Shown here piece by piece: positions 23,210 to 32,296 of a DNA stretch of 32,387 nucleotides. The stretch is from contig JAIXWM010000114.1 in the NCBI GenBank assembly GCA_027491255.1, positions 1 through 32,387 on the forward strand, given 5' to 3'. The number at the start of each line of letters is the position of its first letter. Position 1 is the first letter of the stretch. The DNA comes from Rubrivivax sp. (lineage in GTDB: Bacteria > Pseudomonadota > Gammaproteobacteria > Burkholderiales > Burkholderiaceae_C). The position numbers and the translations under genes were made by a program. The notes under the pieces are model-generated. The model was given only the letters and a program-made list of their open reading frames with translations, was not told the DNA's origin and made no database searches.

Positions 23210-24109
23210 ATGGCTCCCGTTGCCCTGCCCGTCACAGCCTACCCGCAGCCCTCGGCTGTGGCCGAGCTGCTCAAGCCCATCACCTGGTTTCCGCCGATGT
23301 GGGCCTTCGGCTGCGGAGTGGTCGCCTCGGGGCAGCCGCTTCAAGGCCACTGGGGGCTGGTGCTCGCCGGCATCCTGCTCGCCGGGCCTTTCGTCTGCGC
23401 CACCAGCCAGGCCGTCAACGACTGGTTCGACCGCCATGTGGACGCCATCAACGAGCCGCAGCGACCGATCCCGTCAGGGCGCATGCCCGGCCGTTGGGGC
23501 CTGTATGTCGCACTGATCTGGACGGCACTGTCGCTGCTGCTGTCGCTCGCGCTCGGCCCCTGGGGGTTCGGTGCGGCAGTGGTCGGCCTGCTGCTGGCCT
23601 GGGCCTACAGCGCGCCGCCCCTGCGCCTCAAGCGCAACGGCTGGTGGGGCAACCTGGCCTGCGGCATCTGCTACGAAGGCCTGGCCTGGGTCACGGGCGC
23701 GGCCGTCATGGCCGGCGGCGGCATGCCGCCGGGGCCGTCGCTGCTGCTGGCCGGGCTGTACAGCCTGGGCGCGCACGGGATCATGACGCTGAACGACTTC
23801 AAGTCCATCGAGGGCGACCGGCGCATGGGCATCGCCTCGCTGCCGGTGCAGCTCGGCCCGCACGGCGCGGCGCTGTCGGCCTGCGTGACGATGGCGTTGT
23901 CGCAGGCCGTGGTGATCGCCCTGCTCTCGTACTGGGACCGGCCGCTGCACGCGCTTGCGATCGCGGCCCTGCTGGCGGCCCAGCTCGTGCTGATGCGGCG
24001 CTTCGTGGCCGCGCCGGTGGCGCGCGCGGTGTGGTTCAGCGGCCTGGGTGTGACGCTGTACGTGGTCGGCATGCTGGTGAGCGCCTTCGCGCTGCGGGGC
24101 CTGGCGTGA
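23210..24109 (+). CDS. bchG: Bacteriochlorophyll synthase (geranylgeranyl transferase)
   Basis: 299 residues, UbiA-family membrane prenyltransferase with seven to nine helices. Esterifies bacteriochlorophyllide a with geranylgeranyl or phytyl diphosphate. First Asp-rich motif NDWFDRHVDAINEPQRPIPS after FVCATSQAV; second motif NDFKSIEGDRRMGIASLPV. ITWFPPMWAFGCGVVASG near the N-terminus is typical of ChlG/BchG. GGAG lies just before ATG 23210; an ATG at 23202 is out of frame. It heads the bchG–pucC-like–bchP group. Confidence 0.97.
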   Translation: MAPVALPVTAYPQPSAVAELLKPITWFPPMWAFGCGVVASGQPLQGHWGLVLAGILLAGPFVCATSQAVNDWFDRHVDAINEPQRPIPSGRMPGRWGLYVALIWTALSLLLSLALGPWGFGAAVVGLLLAWAYSAPPLRLKRNGWWGNLACGICYEGLAWVTGAAVMAGGGMPPGPSLLLAGLYSLGAHGIMTLNDFKSIEGDRRMGIASLPVQLGPHGAALSACVTMALSQAVVIALLSYWDRPLHALAIAALLAAQLVLMRRFVAAPVARAVWFSGLGVTLYVVGMLVSAFALRGLA

Positions 24110-24146
24110 AGCGGCGCTGCGCCCCGGGCCTCGGGAGGACCGCGCC

Positions 24147-25487
24147 ATGAGCTGGCTCGGCGTGCTGCGCCTGGCCCTGGTGCAGATGGCGCTCGGGGCG
24201 ATCGTCGTGCTGACGACGTCGACGCTGAACCGCGTGATGGCCGTGGAGTTGCTGCTGCCGGCGCTCGTGCCCGGGCTGCTCGTCGGGCTGCACCATGCGG
24301 TGCAGCTGACGCGTCCGCGCATGGGCTTCGGCTCGGACGTCGGCGGGCGGCGCACGCCGTGGATCGCCGGCGGCATGGCGGTGCTCGCCGTGGGTGGGTT
24401 CCTCGCCGCGGTGGCCACCGCGTGGATGGGCAGCGACCGCACGGCCGGGCTCGCGCTCGCGGTCGTCGGCTACGCCTGCGTCGGCGCCGGGGTCAGCGCC
24501 GCGGGCACCTCGCTGCTGGTGCTGTTGGCCAAGCAGGTCGCGCCCGACCGCCGGGCTGCTGCCGCCGCCGTGGTCTGGATCATGATGATCGTGGGCTTCG
24601 CCGTGACCGCCGGCACCGCCGGGCGATTCCTCGATCCCTACACGCCCGAGCGCCTGGTGCTCGTGTCGGGCACGGTGTCGGTGCTCGGTCTGACGCTCGC
24701 ACTCCTGGCACTGTGGGGCGTGGAGCGCGACGGCGCCGCCGCGCCGCCGGACGCACCCACGCGCTTCGGCGCCGCGCTCACCCAGGCCTGGGCCGACGCC
24801 GACGCCCGGCGCTTCACGGTGTTCGTCTTCGTCTCGATGGTCGCCTACAGCGCGCAGGATCTGATCCTCGAGCCCTTCGCCGGCGTGCGCTTCGGCCTGA
24901 CCCCGGGCGAGACGACCAGCCTGTCGGGCATCCAGCATGGCGGCACGCTCGCCGGCCTGCTGCTGGGCGCGCTGGCCGGCCGGCGCGTCGGCGGCGTCGC
25001 CTTCGGTTCGCTGCGGACCTGGATCGTCGGCGGCTGCCTGGCCTCGGGCGCGGCGCTGGTCGGGCTCGTGATCGGCGAGCGCGTCGATGGCATGGACTGG
25101 CCGCTGCGCGCCAATGTCTTTCTGATGGGTGTGGCCAACGGCGCCTTCTCGATCGCCGCGATCGGCTCCATGATGGCGCTGGCCAGCGCCGGCGGCCCGG
25201 GCCGCGAGGGCGTGCGCATGGGCCTGTGGGGCGCCTCGCAGGCGATCGGCTTCGCGCTCGGCGGCGTCCTCGGGACCGCAGCCGCCGACCTGGCCCGCTG
25301 GCTGCTGGGCTCGCAGGCCCAGGCCTACGTGAGCGTCTTCGCCGTCGAGGCGCTCGCCTTCGTGGCCGCCGCCATGCTGGCCACCCGCATCGCCATCCCG
25401 GCGTTGCTGCCCGCGCGCGGGCCGACGCCAGCCACTCCCGGCGCCAGCACGCGCGCCTCGGCCACCCCGCTCGGAGAAAGCCCATGA
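24147..25487 (+). CDS. PucC-family (BCH) membrane transporter/assembly protein
   Basis: 446 residues, about twelve membrane spans. TSTLNRVMAVELLLPALVPG and MGFGSDVGGRRTPWIAGG parallel the corresponding segments of LhaA in this window; AYSAQDLILEPFAGVRFGLT matches LhaA's central motif. In Rubrivivax and Rhodobacter an open reading frame of this family sits between bchG and bchP (the ORF427/ORF428 type). It is required for, or aids, bacteriochlorophyll delivery or late pigment steps, but its exact role is unsettled. GGGAGGA precedes ATG 24147, 37 nt after bchG; the stop overlaps bchP as ATGA. Confidence 0.93.
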   Translation: MSWLGVLRLALVQMALGAIVVLTTSTLNRVMAVELLLPALVPGLLVGLHHAVQLTRPRMGFGSDVGGRRTPWIAGGMAVLAVGGFLAAVATAWMGSDRTAGLALAVVGYACVGAGVSAAGTSLLVLLAKQVAPDRRAAAAAVVWIMMIVGFAVTAGTAGRFLDPYTPERLVLVSGTVSVLGLTLALLALWGVERDGAAAPPDAPTRFGAALTQAWADADARRFTVFVFVSMVAYSAQDLILEPFAGVRFGLTPGETTSLSGIQHGGTLAGLLLGALAGRRVGGVAFGSLRTWIVGGCLASGAALVGLVIGERVDGMDWPLRANVFLMGVANGAFSIAAIGSMMALASAGGPGREGVRMGLWGASQAIGFALGGVLGTAAADLARWLLGSQAQAYVSVFAVEALAFVAAAMLATRIAIPALLPARGPTPATPGASTRASATPLGESP

Positions 25488-26734
25488 ACGAGCCCGCGAA
25501 CACGCTCACCCAGCCCCCCGTGGCCGCCCCGGGGGCGCAAACCACCTATGACGTCATCGTCGTCGGCGGAGGCCCCAGCGGCGCCACCGCGGCCCACGAC
25601 CTGGCGCGCCAGGGCCTGTCGGTGCTGCTGCTGGACCGCGCCGGCCGCATCAAGCCCTGCGGCGGCGCGATACCGCCGCGGCTGATCAAGGACTTCGAGA
25701 TCCCCGACCACCTGCTGGTGGCCAAGATCCGCTGCGCGCGCATGGTCGCCCCCAGCGAGCAAAGGGTGGACATCCCGATCGAGGGCGGCTTCGTGGGCAT
25801 GGTCGACCGCGATGTCTTCGACGAGTTCCTGCGCGCGCGCGCCGCCTCCGCGGGGGCGGTGCGCCAGACCGGCACGTTCGAAAAGCTCGGGCGGGATGCC
25901 GATGGCGTCAGCGTCGTGCATTACGCGACGCGGCCGGCCCATCCGGGCGGCGAACCAGGCCTGGCCAGCGCGCGCGGGCGCTGCGTCATCGGCGCCGACG
26001 GGGCGCGTTCCGAGGTCGCGCGTCAGGCCGTGCCCGGCGCCGAGAAGACGCGCTATGTCTTCGCCTACCACGAGATCGTCGGTCGCCCCGAGCAGCCGCC
26101 GCCGGGCTACGACGGCACGCGCTGCGACGTCGTCTACGACGGGCGCTATTCGCCGGACTTCTACGGCTGGGTCTTCCCGCACGGCTCGACCCTGAGCATC
26201 GGCACCGGCAGCGCGGACAAGGGCTTTTCCCTGCGCAACGCCACGGCCGCGCTGCGCGCAGCCTGCGGACTGCAGGACGCGCCGACGCTGCGCCGCGAAG
26301 GCGCGCCGATCCCGCTGAAGCCGCTGCCGCGCTGGGACAACGGACGCGACGTGCTCGTCTGCGGCGACGCCGCCGGCGTCGTCGCGCCGGCCTCGGGCGA
26401 GGGCATCTACTACGCCATGGCGTGCGGCCGCATGGCCGGCGAGGCAGCGCTGCAGTTCCTGCGCAGCGGCCGCCCCGAGGCGCTGGCGCAAGCGCGCAAG
26501 CGCTTCCTCAAGGCCCACGGCAAGGTGTTCTGGGTGCTGGGCCTCATGCAGCGCTTCTGGTACAGCAGCGACAAGCGCCGCGAGCGCTTCGTGGCCATCT
26601 GTCGCGACCGCGACGTGCAGCAGCTGACCTTCGAGGCCTACATGAACAAGGAACTGGTGCGCCGCAAGCCCATGGCCCACGTGCGCATCTTCTTCAAGGA
26701 CATGGCCCACCTGCTCGGCCTGGCGCGGGTGTAG
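25484..26734 (+). CDS. bchP: Geranylgeranyl reductase
   Basis: 416 residues. FAD-dependent enzyme that reduces the geranylgeranyl tail of bacteriochlorophyll to phytyl in three steps. N-terminal dinucleotide fold VIVVGGGPSGATAAHDLARQ (about 24–43), then IKPCGGAIPPRLI, and FAD motif DVLVCGDAAGVVAPASGEGI with IYYAM. C-terminal FEAYMNKELVRRKPMAHVRI is typical. The N-terminus is about 20 residues longer than most because of a Pro/Ala leader. GGAGAAAG precedes ATG 25484, which overlaps the upstream stop by 4 nt. Last gene of the plus-strand PGC arm. Confidence 0.97.
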   Translation: MNEPANTLTQPPVAAPGAQTTYDVIVVGGGPSGATAAHDLARQGLSVLLLDRAGRIKPCGGAIPPRLIKDFEIPDHLLVAKIRCARMVAPSEQRVDIPIEGGFVGMVDRDVFDEFLRARAASAGAVRQTGTFEKLGRDADGVSVVHYATRPAHPGGEPGLASARGRCVIGADGARSEVARQAVPGAEKTRYVFAYHEIVGRPEQPPPGYDGTRCDVVYDGRYSPDFYGWVFPHGSTLSIGTGSADKGFSLRNATAALRAACGLQDAPTLRREGAPIPLKPLPRWDNGRDVLVCGDAAGVVAPASGEGIYYAMACGRMAGEAALQFLRSGRPEALAQARKRFLKAHGKVFWVLGLMQRFWYSSDKRRERFVAICRDRDVQQLTFEAYMNKELVRRKPMAHVRIFFKDMAHLLGLARV

Positions 26735-26902
26735 CCGCGGCCGGTCCGGCGCAGCCGCGCGTGGCGGCGGGGCATGCGACGCAAGCACGAAGCGGCAGCA
26801 GCGCACCAGCGCCCATCCAAGGGCGCATCAAGGGACTTTCCCTAGCCCCACCCGCCGGCGTGCCCGGAAGGGCCGATACTCGCGCCCTTTCGCGAAATCC
26901 CC

Positions 26903-27877
26903 ATGCTGGCCTTCGTTCTTCGCCGCCTGCTGCAAGCTGTCGTCGTGATGATGACCGTGGGGTTTCTCGCGTTCATGCTGTTCCAGCATGTCGGCGACCC
27001 GGTGACCAGCCTGCTCGGGCAAGACGCAACGCAGGAGCAGAAGGACCGGTTGCGCAAGGAACTTGGTCTCGACCAGCCCTTCCCGGTGCAGTTTGCGGTC
27101 TTCGCCGGCAATGCGGTCCGGGGTGAGTTCGGAATCAGCCTGCGCCAGGGCCGCAAGGTATCGTCCCTGATCGCCGACCGCTTCCCGGCCACCTTCGAAC
27201 TGGCGCTGGCGGCCGCGGTGCTGGCGCTGCTGATCGGCATCCCGCTGGGCGTCTACGCCGCCTTGCGCCGCGGGCGCTTCGGTGCGCAGCTGGCGATGGC
27301 CGTATCGTTGCTGGGCGTTTCGCTGCCGACCTTCCTGATCGGCATCCTGCTGATCCTCGTGTTCTCGGTCTTCCTGGGCTGGTTGCCGAGCTTCGGCCGT
27401 GGTGACACGGTGCAGATCGGCGGCTGGAGCACCGGCCTGCTCAGCGCAGACGGCCTGCTGCACCTGATCCTGCCGGCGCTGACGCTGGCGGTCTTCCAGC
27501 TGGCGCTGATCATGCGTCTGGTGCGCGCCGAGATGCTCGAGGTGCTGCGCGCCGACTACATCAAGTTCGCGCGCGCCCGCGGGCTGCACGACCGCGCGGT
27601 CTATTTCGGGCATGCGCTCAAGAACACCCTGGTGCCGGTGATCACCATCACCGGCCTGCAGCTCGGCGGCCTCATCGCCTTCGCCATCGTCACCGAGACC
27701 GTGTTCCAGTGGCCGGGCATGGGCCTGCTGTTCATCCAGGCGGTGCAGTTCGCCGACGTGCCCGTGATGGCGGCCTACCTGTGCCTGATCGCGCTGATCT
27801 TCGTGCTGATCAACCTGGCGGTGGACCTGCTGTATTTCGCGGTCGACCCGCGCCTGCGCATCGAGAGGACGACGTGA
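26903..27877 (+). CDS. Dipeptide/oligopeptide-type ABC transporter permease (DppB-like)
   Basis: 324 residues, six predicted membrane helices. N-terminus FVLRRLLQAVVVMMTVGFLA is the family hallmark; the EAA-type loop contacting the ATPase is ADYIKFARARGLHDRAVYFG, with HALKNTLVPVITITGLQLGG after it. It starts 168 nt after bchP with no clear Shine-Dalgarno (CGAAATCCCC before ATG), so the start or a separate promoter is uncertain. Its stop overlaps the next permease as GTGA. Substrate (dipeptide, oligopeptide, nickel or other) cannot be assigned. Confidence 0.93.
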   Translation: MLAFVLRRLLQAVVVMMTVGFLAFMLFQHVGDPVTSLLGQDATQEQKDRLRKELGLDQPFPVQFAVFAGNAVRGEFGISLRQGRKVSSLIADRFPATFELALAAAVLALLIGIPLGVYAALRRGRFGAQLAMAVSLLGVSLPTFLIGILLILVFSVFLGWLPSFGRGDTVQIGGWSTGLLSADGLLHLILPALTLAVFQLALIMRLVRAEMLEVLRADYIKFARARGLHDRAVYFGHALKNTLVPVITITGLQLGGLIAFAIVTETVFQWPGMGLLFIQAVQFADVPVMAAYLCLIALIFVLINLAVDLLYFAVDPRLRIERTT

Positions 27878-28833
27878 GCACGCCCGCCGCTCCCACCGCC
27901 GCCGCCAAGGCGCCCGGCACGGCGCCCGGCGCCTGGGCACGATTCTTCGACAGCGACGTCTGGTACAGCTTCCGCACCTCGCCGGTGGCGATCGTGGCGG
28001 CCGTGATCGCCTTCGTCTGCGTCTTCTGCGCCGTCTTCGCACCCTGGGTGGCGCCGCACAACCCCTTCGATCTGGCCAAGCTCGAGCTCAGCGACGGGCG
28101 CCTGCCGCCGGCGTGGATGGAGGAGGGCCGCCTGCGCTACCTCCTGGGCACCGACGACCAGGGGCGCGACATCCTCTCGGCCCTGATGTACGGGGCGCGG
28201 ATCTCGCTGTTCGTCGGCCTGGCCTCGGTGCTGCTGTCGGTGGTGGTGGGCGTCAGCCTCGGGCTGCTGTCGGGCTTCGTCGGTGGCCGGCTCGACGCCT
28301 TCCTGATGCGCGTGTGCGACGTGATGCTGTCGTTCCCGCCCATCCTGGTGGCGCTGCTGATCGACGGCGTGGGCCGGGCGATGTTCCCGAACGCCCACGA
28401 GGCCCTGGCCTTCGGCGTGCTCATCTTCGCGATCTCGCTCACCGGCTGGGTGCCCTACGCGCGCACGGTGCGCGGCTCCACCATGGTCGAGCGCAACAAG
28501 GAATACGTGCAGGCCGCGCGCGTGATCGGTGTCTCGCCCGGGCGCATCATGCTGCGCCACGTGCTGCCCAATGTGCTCGGCCCGGTGCTGGTGCTGGCCA
28601 CGATCCAGGTCGGCCAGGCCATCCTGACCGAGGCCACGCTGTCCTTCCTGGGCGTGGGCGTGCCGCCGACCGCGCCCTCGCTGGGCACGCTCATCCGCAT
28701 CGGCAACGACTTCCTGTTCTCGGGTGAATGGTGGATCACCATCTTCCCCGGCCTGATGCTGCTGCTGATCGCGCTGAGCGTGAACCTGCTGGGCGACTGG
28801 CTGCGCGACGCCATCAACCCGAGGCTGAGGTGA
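27874..28833 (+). CDS. Dipeptide/oligopeptide-type ABC transporter permease (DppC-like)
   Basis: 319 residues, GTG start overlapping the upstream stop. N-terminal cytoplasmic segment then first helix (IVAAVIAFVCVFCAVFAPWV), the family's HPLGTDDQGRD-type motif as LLGTDDQGRDILSALMYGAR, and the EAA loop EYVQAARVIGVSPGRIMLRH with VLPNVLGPVLV after it. Pairs with the DppB-like protein to form the membrane channel. Its stop shares one base with the next start (TGATG). Confidence 0.94.
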   Translation: MSTPAAPTAAAKAPGTAPGAWARFFDSDVWYSFRTSPVAIVAAVIAFVCVFCAVFAPWVAPHNPFDLAKLELSDGRLPPAWMEEGRLRYLLGTDDQGRDILSALMYGARISLFVGLASVLLSVVVGVSLGLLSGFVGGRLDAFLMRVCDVMLSFPPILVALLIDGVGRAMFPNAHEALAFGVLIFAISLTGWVPYARTVRGSTMVERNKEYVQAARVIGVSPGRIMLRHVLPNVLGPVLVLATIQVGQAILTEATLSFLGVGVPPTAPSLGTLIRIGNDFLFSGEWWITIFPGLMLLLIALSVNLLGDWLRDAINPRLR

Positions 28834-29828
28834 TGACGCAGCCCGCCCAAAGACCGCTGCTCGAGGTACGCCACCTGCGCGTGGAGTTCCCCACGCGCCG
28901 GGCCACGCTGCTGGCGCTGGACGACGTGTCCTTCGAGATCGCGCCTGGCGAGGTGCTGGGTGTGGTGGGTGAGTCGGGCGCCGGCAAGTCGCTGACCGGG
29001 GCATCGATCATCGGCCTGCTCGAGCCTCCGGGCCGGGTGGCCGGCGGCGAGATCGTGTTCGACGGTCGCCGCATCGACAACCTGCCGCACGAGCAGATGC
29101 GCGCCATCCGCGGACGCGAGATCGGCGCCATCTTCCAGGACCCGCTGACCTCGCTGAACCCGCTGTACACCGTGGGCCGCCAGCTGGTGGAAACCATCCA
29201 GACGCACCGCCAGGTCAGTGCCGACGAAGCCCGCGCGCGCGCCATCCGCCTGTTGCAGGACACCGGCATACCGGCGGCCGAAGCCCGCATCGACCACTAC
29301 CCGCACCAGTTCTCCGGCGGCATGCGCCAGCGCGTGGTGATCGCGCTGGCCCTCGCGGCCGAGCCACGGCTGATCGTCGCCGACGAGCCGACGACCGCGC
29401 TGGACGTCTCGATCCAGGCCCAGATCATCGCCCTGCTCAAGCGCCTGTGCCACGAACACGGCGCGGCCGTGATGCTGGTGACGCACGACATGGGCGTGAT
29501 CGCCGAGACCTGCGACCGCGTGGCCGTGATGTACGCCGGCCGCATCGTCGAGATCGGCCCGGTGCATGACGTCATCCACGCCCCGGCCCACCCCTACACC
29601 GCCGGGCTGATGGGTTCGATCCCGGCCATGGACCAGGAGCGCGAGCGCCTGCAGCAGATCGAGGGCTCGATGCCGCGCCTGAACGCCATCCCCACCGGCT
29701 GCGCCTTCAACCCGCGCTGCCCCAAGGCCGAAGACCGCTGCCGCCGTGAGCGTCCTGAACTCGCGAGCGCGGGCGCCACGCGCGCGGCCTGCTGGCTGGC
29801 CACGCCTGGGCCGGGAGCCGGTCGATGA
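28833..29828 (+). CDS. Dipeptide/oligopeptide-type ABC transporter ATPase (DppD-like)
   Basis: 331 residues. Walker [11 protein letters not shown]-loop [20 protein letters not shown], signature SGGMRQR, Walker [13 protein letters not shown], and H-loop [11 protein letters not shown] are intact. The C-terminal oligopeptide-type extension contains [12 protein letters not shown] and the cysteine motif [15 protein letters not shown], which in some relatives binds a [4Fe-4S] cluster. Forms the heterodimeric engine with the next gene, overlapping it by 4 nt. Confidence 0.95.
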   Translation: MTQPAQRPLLEVRHLRVEFPTRRATLLALDDVSFEIAPGEVLGVVGESGAGKSLTGASIIGLLEPPGRVAGGEIVFDGRRIDNLPHEQMRAIRGREIGAIFQDPLTSLNPLYTVGRQLVETIQTHRQVSADEARARAIRLLQDTGIPAAEARIDHYPHQFSGGMRQRVVIALALAAEPRLIVADEPTTALDVSIQAQIIALLKRLCHEHGAAVMLVTHDMGVIAETCDRVAVMYAGRIVEIGPVHDVIHAPAHPYTAGLMGSIPAMDQERERLQQIEGSMPRLNAIPTGCAFNPRCPKAEDRCRRERPELASAGATRAACWLATPGPGAGR

Positions 29829-30886
29829 GCATCGATCAGGCGACCCCCGTCGGTGCGCCGAAGGGCACGCCGAGCACCCTGACCGGGCCGCTCGGCGACC
29901 GACCGCTGGTCGAGGTCCACGGACTGGCCAAGACCTTCGACGTTTCGGCCCCCTGGCTGAACCGCGTGGTCGAGCGCAAGCCGCGGCAACTGCTGCACGC
30001 GGTCGACGACGTCGGTTTCGCGATCGGGCGCGGGCGCACCCTGGGGCTGGTGGGCGAGTCGGGTTGCGGCAAGAGCACGGTGGCCAGGCTGCTGGTGGGC
30101 CTGTACGCGCCCACGCGCGGGCGCGTGGTCTTTGACGGGCAGGACACGGCAGCACTCGCCGGCGCGTCGCTGCGTACGCTGCGCCGGCGCATGCAGATGA
30201 TCTTCCAGGACCCCTACGCGAGCCTGAACCCGCGCTGGAAGGTGCTGGACATCGTCGCCGAGCCGCTGCGCGAGCACGGGCTCGTGGCCGGCGAGCAAGC
30301 CCGGCACGAGCGTGTGACGGGCTTGCTGCAATCGGTCGGTCTGGCGGCCGCGGACGTCCAGAAGTTCCCGCACCAGTTCTCGGGCGGGCAGCGCCAGCGC
30401 ATCTCGATCGCGCGCGCGCTGGCCACGCAACCGGAGTTCCTGGTCTGCGACGAGCCCACCTCGGCGCTGGACGTGTCGGTGCAGGCGCAGGTGCTCAACA
30501 TCATGAAGGACCTGCAGCGCGCGCAGGGCCTGACCTACCTCTTCATCTCGCACAACCTGGCGGTGGTGCGACATGTCAGCGACGAGGTCGGCGTGATGTA
30601 CCTGGGCCGCCTGGTGGAACTTGCGCCCAAGGCCGAATTGTTCGCGCGACCGCGTCACCCCTACACGCGCATGCTGCTGGACGCGATCCCCGATGTGCGC
30701 ATGACCGGCCGCGCCCGCACGCCCGTGCAGGGCGAGGTGCCCAACCCGCTGAACCCGCCGGCAGGCTGCGCCTTCCATCCGCGTTGCCCGCACGCCAACG
30801 TGCGCTGCAGCACCGAGCGGCCGGCGTTGCAGACGATCGGCGGCGTGCGCGTGGCCTGCCACGCGGTTGAGGAAGGTCGGATCTAG
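29825..30886 (+). CDS. Dipeptide/oligopeptide-type ABC transporter ATPase (DppF/OppF-like)
   Basis: 353 residues. Walker [11 protein letters not shown]-loop [20 protein letters not shown], signature [14 protein letters not shown], Walker [14 protein letters not shown]-loop FISHNLAVV, and C-terminal [14 protein letters not shown] plus [16 protein letters not shown] 25-residue polar leader precedes the domain. Last gene of the four-gene operon; no substrate-binding protein gene follows before the convergent hydrolase, and none precedes the permeases. Confidence 0.95.
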   Translation: MSIDQATPVGAPKGTPSTLTGPLGDRPLVEVHGLAKTFDVSAPWLNRVVERKPRQLLHAVDDVGFAIGRGRTLGLVGESGCGKSTVARLLVGLYAPTRGRVVFDGQDTAALAGASLRTLRRRMQMIFQDPYASLNPRWKVLDIVAEPLREHGLVAGEQARHERVTGLLQSVGLAAADVQKFPHQFSGGQRQRISIARALATQPEFLVCDEPTSALDVSVQAQVLNIMKDLQRAQGLTYLFISHNLAVVRHVSDEVGVMYLGRLVELAPKAELFARPRHPYTRMLLDAIPDVRMTGRARTPVQGEVPNPLNPPAGCAFHPRCPHANVRCSTERPALQTIGGVRVACHAVEEGRI

Positions 30887-31197
30887 GCGCCGGGTGGACG
30901 TGGCGCGCCGATGGCGAACATCGGCCCGCGCAAAAGGGCAGATGCATGGCCCGAGTCGCAGGCCCACAGCCCCGCCAGGGGTCAGGAAGGCGGCGAACTA
31001 CGGACCGCCGCCGGCGATGCGCAGGCGTCGACGCCCACGTCCGGCAGGCTTCCTGCGCGGCGTTCCACCCGCTGCAGACCCTCAAACCGCGCCCTTGCCG
31101 CCCTGGCGGCTTTGCAAAGCCTCGCGCTGCCCTGGGGCATCGCTGTGGCTTGCGCCTGGCCAGGACGGCCGGCCCCTCGGCGTTCTCCGAGTGCGGC
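30887..31197. other. 311-bp gap between convergent ABC operon and hydrolase gene
   Basis: Holds a small hairpin near its left end and otherwise no gene I can support. A 96-codon frame from ATG 30911 has no ribosome site and arginine/proline-rich, non-family content, so it was not called. Confidence 0.5.
30907..30925 (+). terminator. Possible terminator of the ABC operon
   Basis: GCCGATG (30907–30913), loop GCGAA, CATCGGC (30919–30925): a perfect 7-bp stem 20 nt after the stop codon of the last ABC gene. No T-run follows (CCGCGCAAAAGG), so it may stabilise the 3' end rather than terminate. Confidence 0.35.
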
Positions 31198-32154
31198 CTA
31201 GCGCGACACGCTGCCCTGGTCCAGGCCGGCCGTGGCGCGACGGGCGGGCTGCTCGAGCAGGCCTAGCAGCACCTCGCGCAGGGCCTGCGGCTGGTCCATC
31301 ATGGCATGGTGGTGGGCCCCGGGCACCTCGGGCCAGTCGGTGGTGCGTCCGAGCGCCGCCGCCAGGGCCTGCTGACGTTGGCGCGCCTGCGCCACCAGGC
31401 TGAGGGCGCAGACGACCAGATCCACAGGCATCTGCAGCGCCTGCCAGGCCTGCCAGGTTTCGTAGCCGAGCACCCGGGCCGGCAAGGCGGGATCGAAACG
31501 CCAGACCCAGCCGTCGGGGCCCTCACGCACCGAATGGTGCGCCATGTGGTGCAAGGCCCAAGGCGGGCAAGGCTGCGCCGGCAGCAGGCGGAAGCGCTGG
31601 AGGATGTCCGCCCGGCTGGCGTAGACACGCCGCGGCCCCACGGCCTGGCCCGTCGGGTGCGCGTCGATGCCGGGCACGGGGATGAAGGTGTCGACGACGA
31701 CGAGCCGGGACACGCGCTGCGGCCACCGGTGCGCCGCATGCACCGCGACCGATCCGCCGAAGCTGTGGGCCACCACCGTCACGGGCTCTGCGCCGAGCGC
31801 GTCCATGACCACCGGCAGGTCGTCTGCCGCGTCGCCCGCCTCACCGTAGGCGCTGCGGTGACCGCTGCAGCCCATGCCGGGCCAGTCGAGCGCGGCAACC
31901 CGGTACCACGGCATCAGGAAGGGCGCGATCGCATCCCAGGCGTGCGTGTTCGCCCGGTAGCCGTGGAGCAAGAGCAAGGCGGGCTTGGCGTGGTCGTCCG
32001 CGTTCCATTCCACCAGGTGCAGCGGCGTGCCGTCGAGCGCCGGCACGAAGCGCGAGCGCTGCGGCGTGCCGACGGCGTCGATGTACCAGGCCGGCGCGCC
32101 GAGCGCCCGGAGTTCGTCCAGGAGGGTAGAAAGGTTCGTCGAAGGCACGGTCAT
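31198..32154 (-). CDS. Alpha/beta hydrolase
   Basis: 318 residues. LLLLHGYRANTHAWDAIAPF (about 60–80) gives the oxyanion-hole HG; the nucleophile elbow is AHSFGGS with S131; ALDWPGMGCSGH is the usual post-strand motif; VPGAHHHAMMDQP near the C-terminus carries the likely catalytic His, and VVCALS precedes it. Substrate unknown. It is not a clear BchO (the chelatase-linked hydrolase) and sits outside the PGC proper, convergent with the ABC operon. AAGG precedes ATG 32154. The upstream 140 bp is AT-rich and probably contains its promoter. Confidence 0.88.
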   Translation of the reverse strand: MTVPSTNLSTLLDELRALGAPAWYIDAVGTPQRSRFVPALDGTPLHLVEWNADDHAKPALLLLHGYRANTHAWDAIAPFLMPWYRVAALDWPGMGCSGHRSAYGEAGDAADDLPVVMDALGAEPVTVVAHSFGGSVAVHAAHRWPQRVSRLVVVDTFIPVPGIDAHPTGQAVGPRRVYASRADILQRFRLLPAQPCPPWALHHMAHHSVREGPDGWVWRFDPALPARVLGYETWQAWQALQMPVDLVVCALSLVAQARQRQQALAAALGRTTDWPEVPGAHHHAMMDQPQALREVLLGLLEQPARRATAGLDQGSVSR

Positions 32155-32296
32155 GCCGCTACCTTAACCCGAGTTTGTCATCCTCTCAGCGCAACCCAAA
32201 TAAAATCAACAGCTTAGCTCGTCACGGAGGCGCGTATGGCACTACGCTTGCTTTGCCCGCCGCCTTCATGATTTGACTGCTGGCTCTCAGCTCAGA

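Noticed and set aside
30911..31201. 96-codon plus-strand frame (MANIGPRKRAD...) after the ABC operon
   Set aside because: No ribosome site, mixed codon use, no recognisable domain, and it overlaps the hydrolase stop.
32236..32271. 11-codon ORF (MALRLLCPPPS) after a GGAGG ribosome site
   Set aside because: Looks like a leader peptide but no plus-strand gene follows within the window, so nothing it could control is visible.
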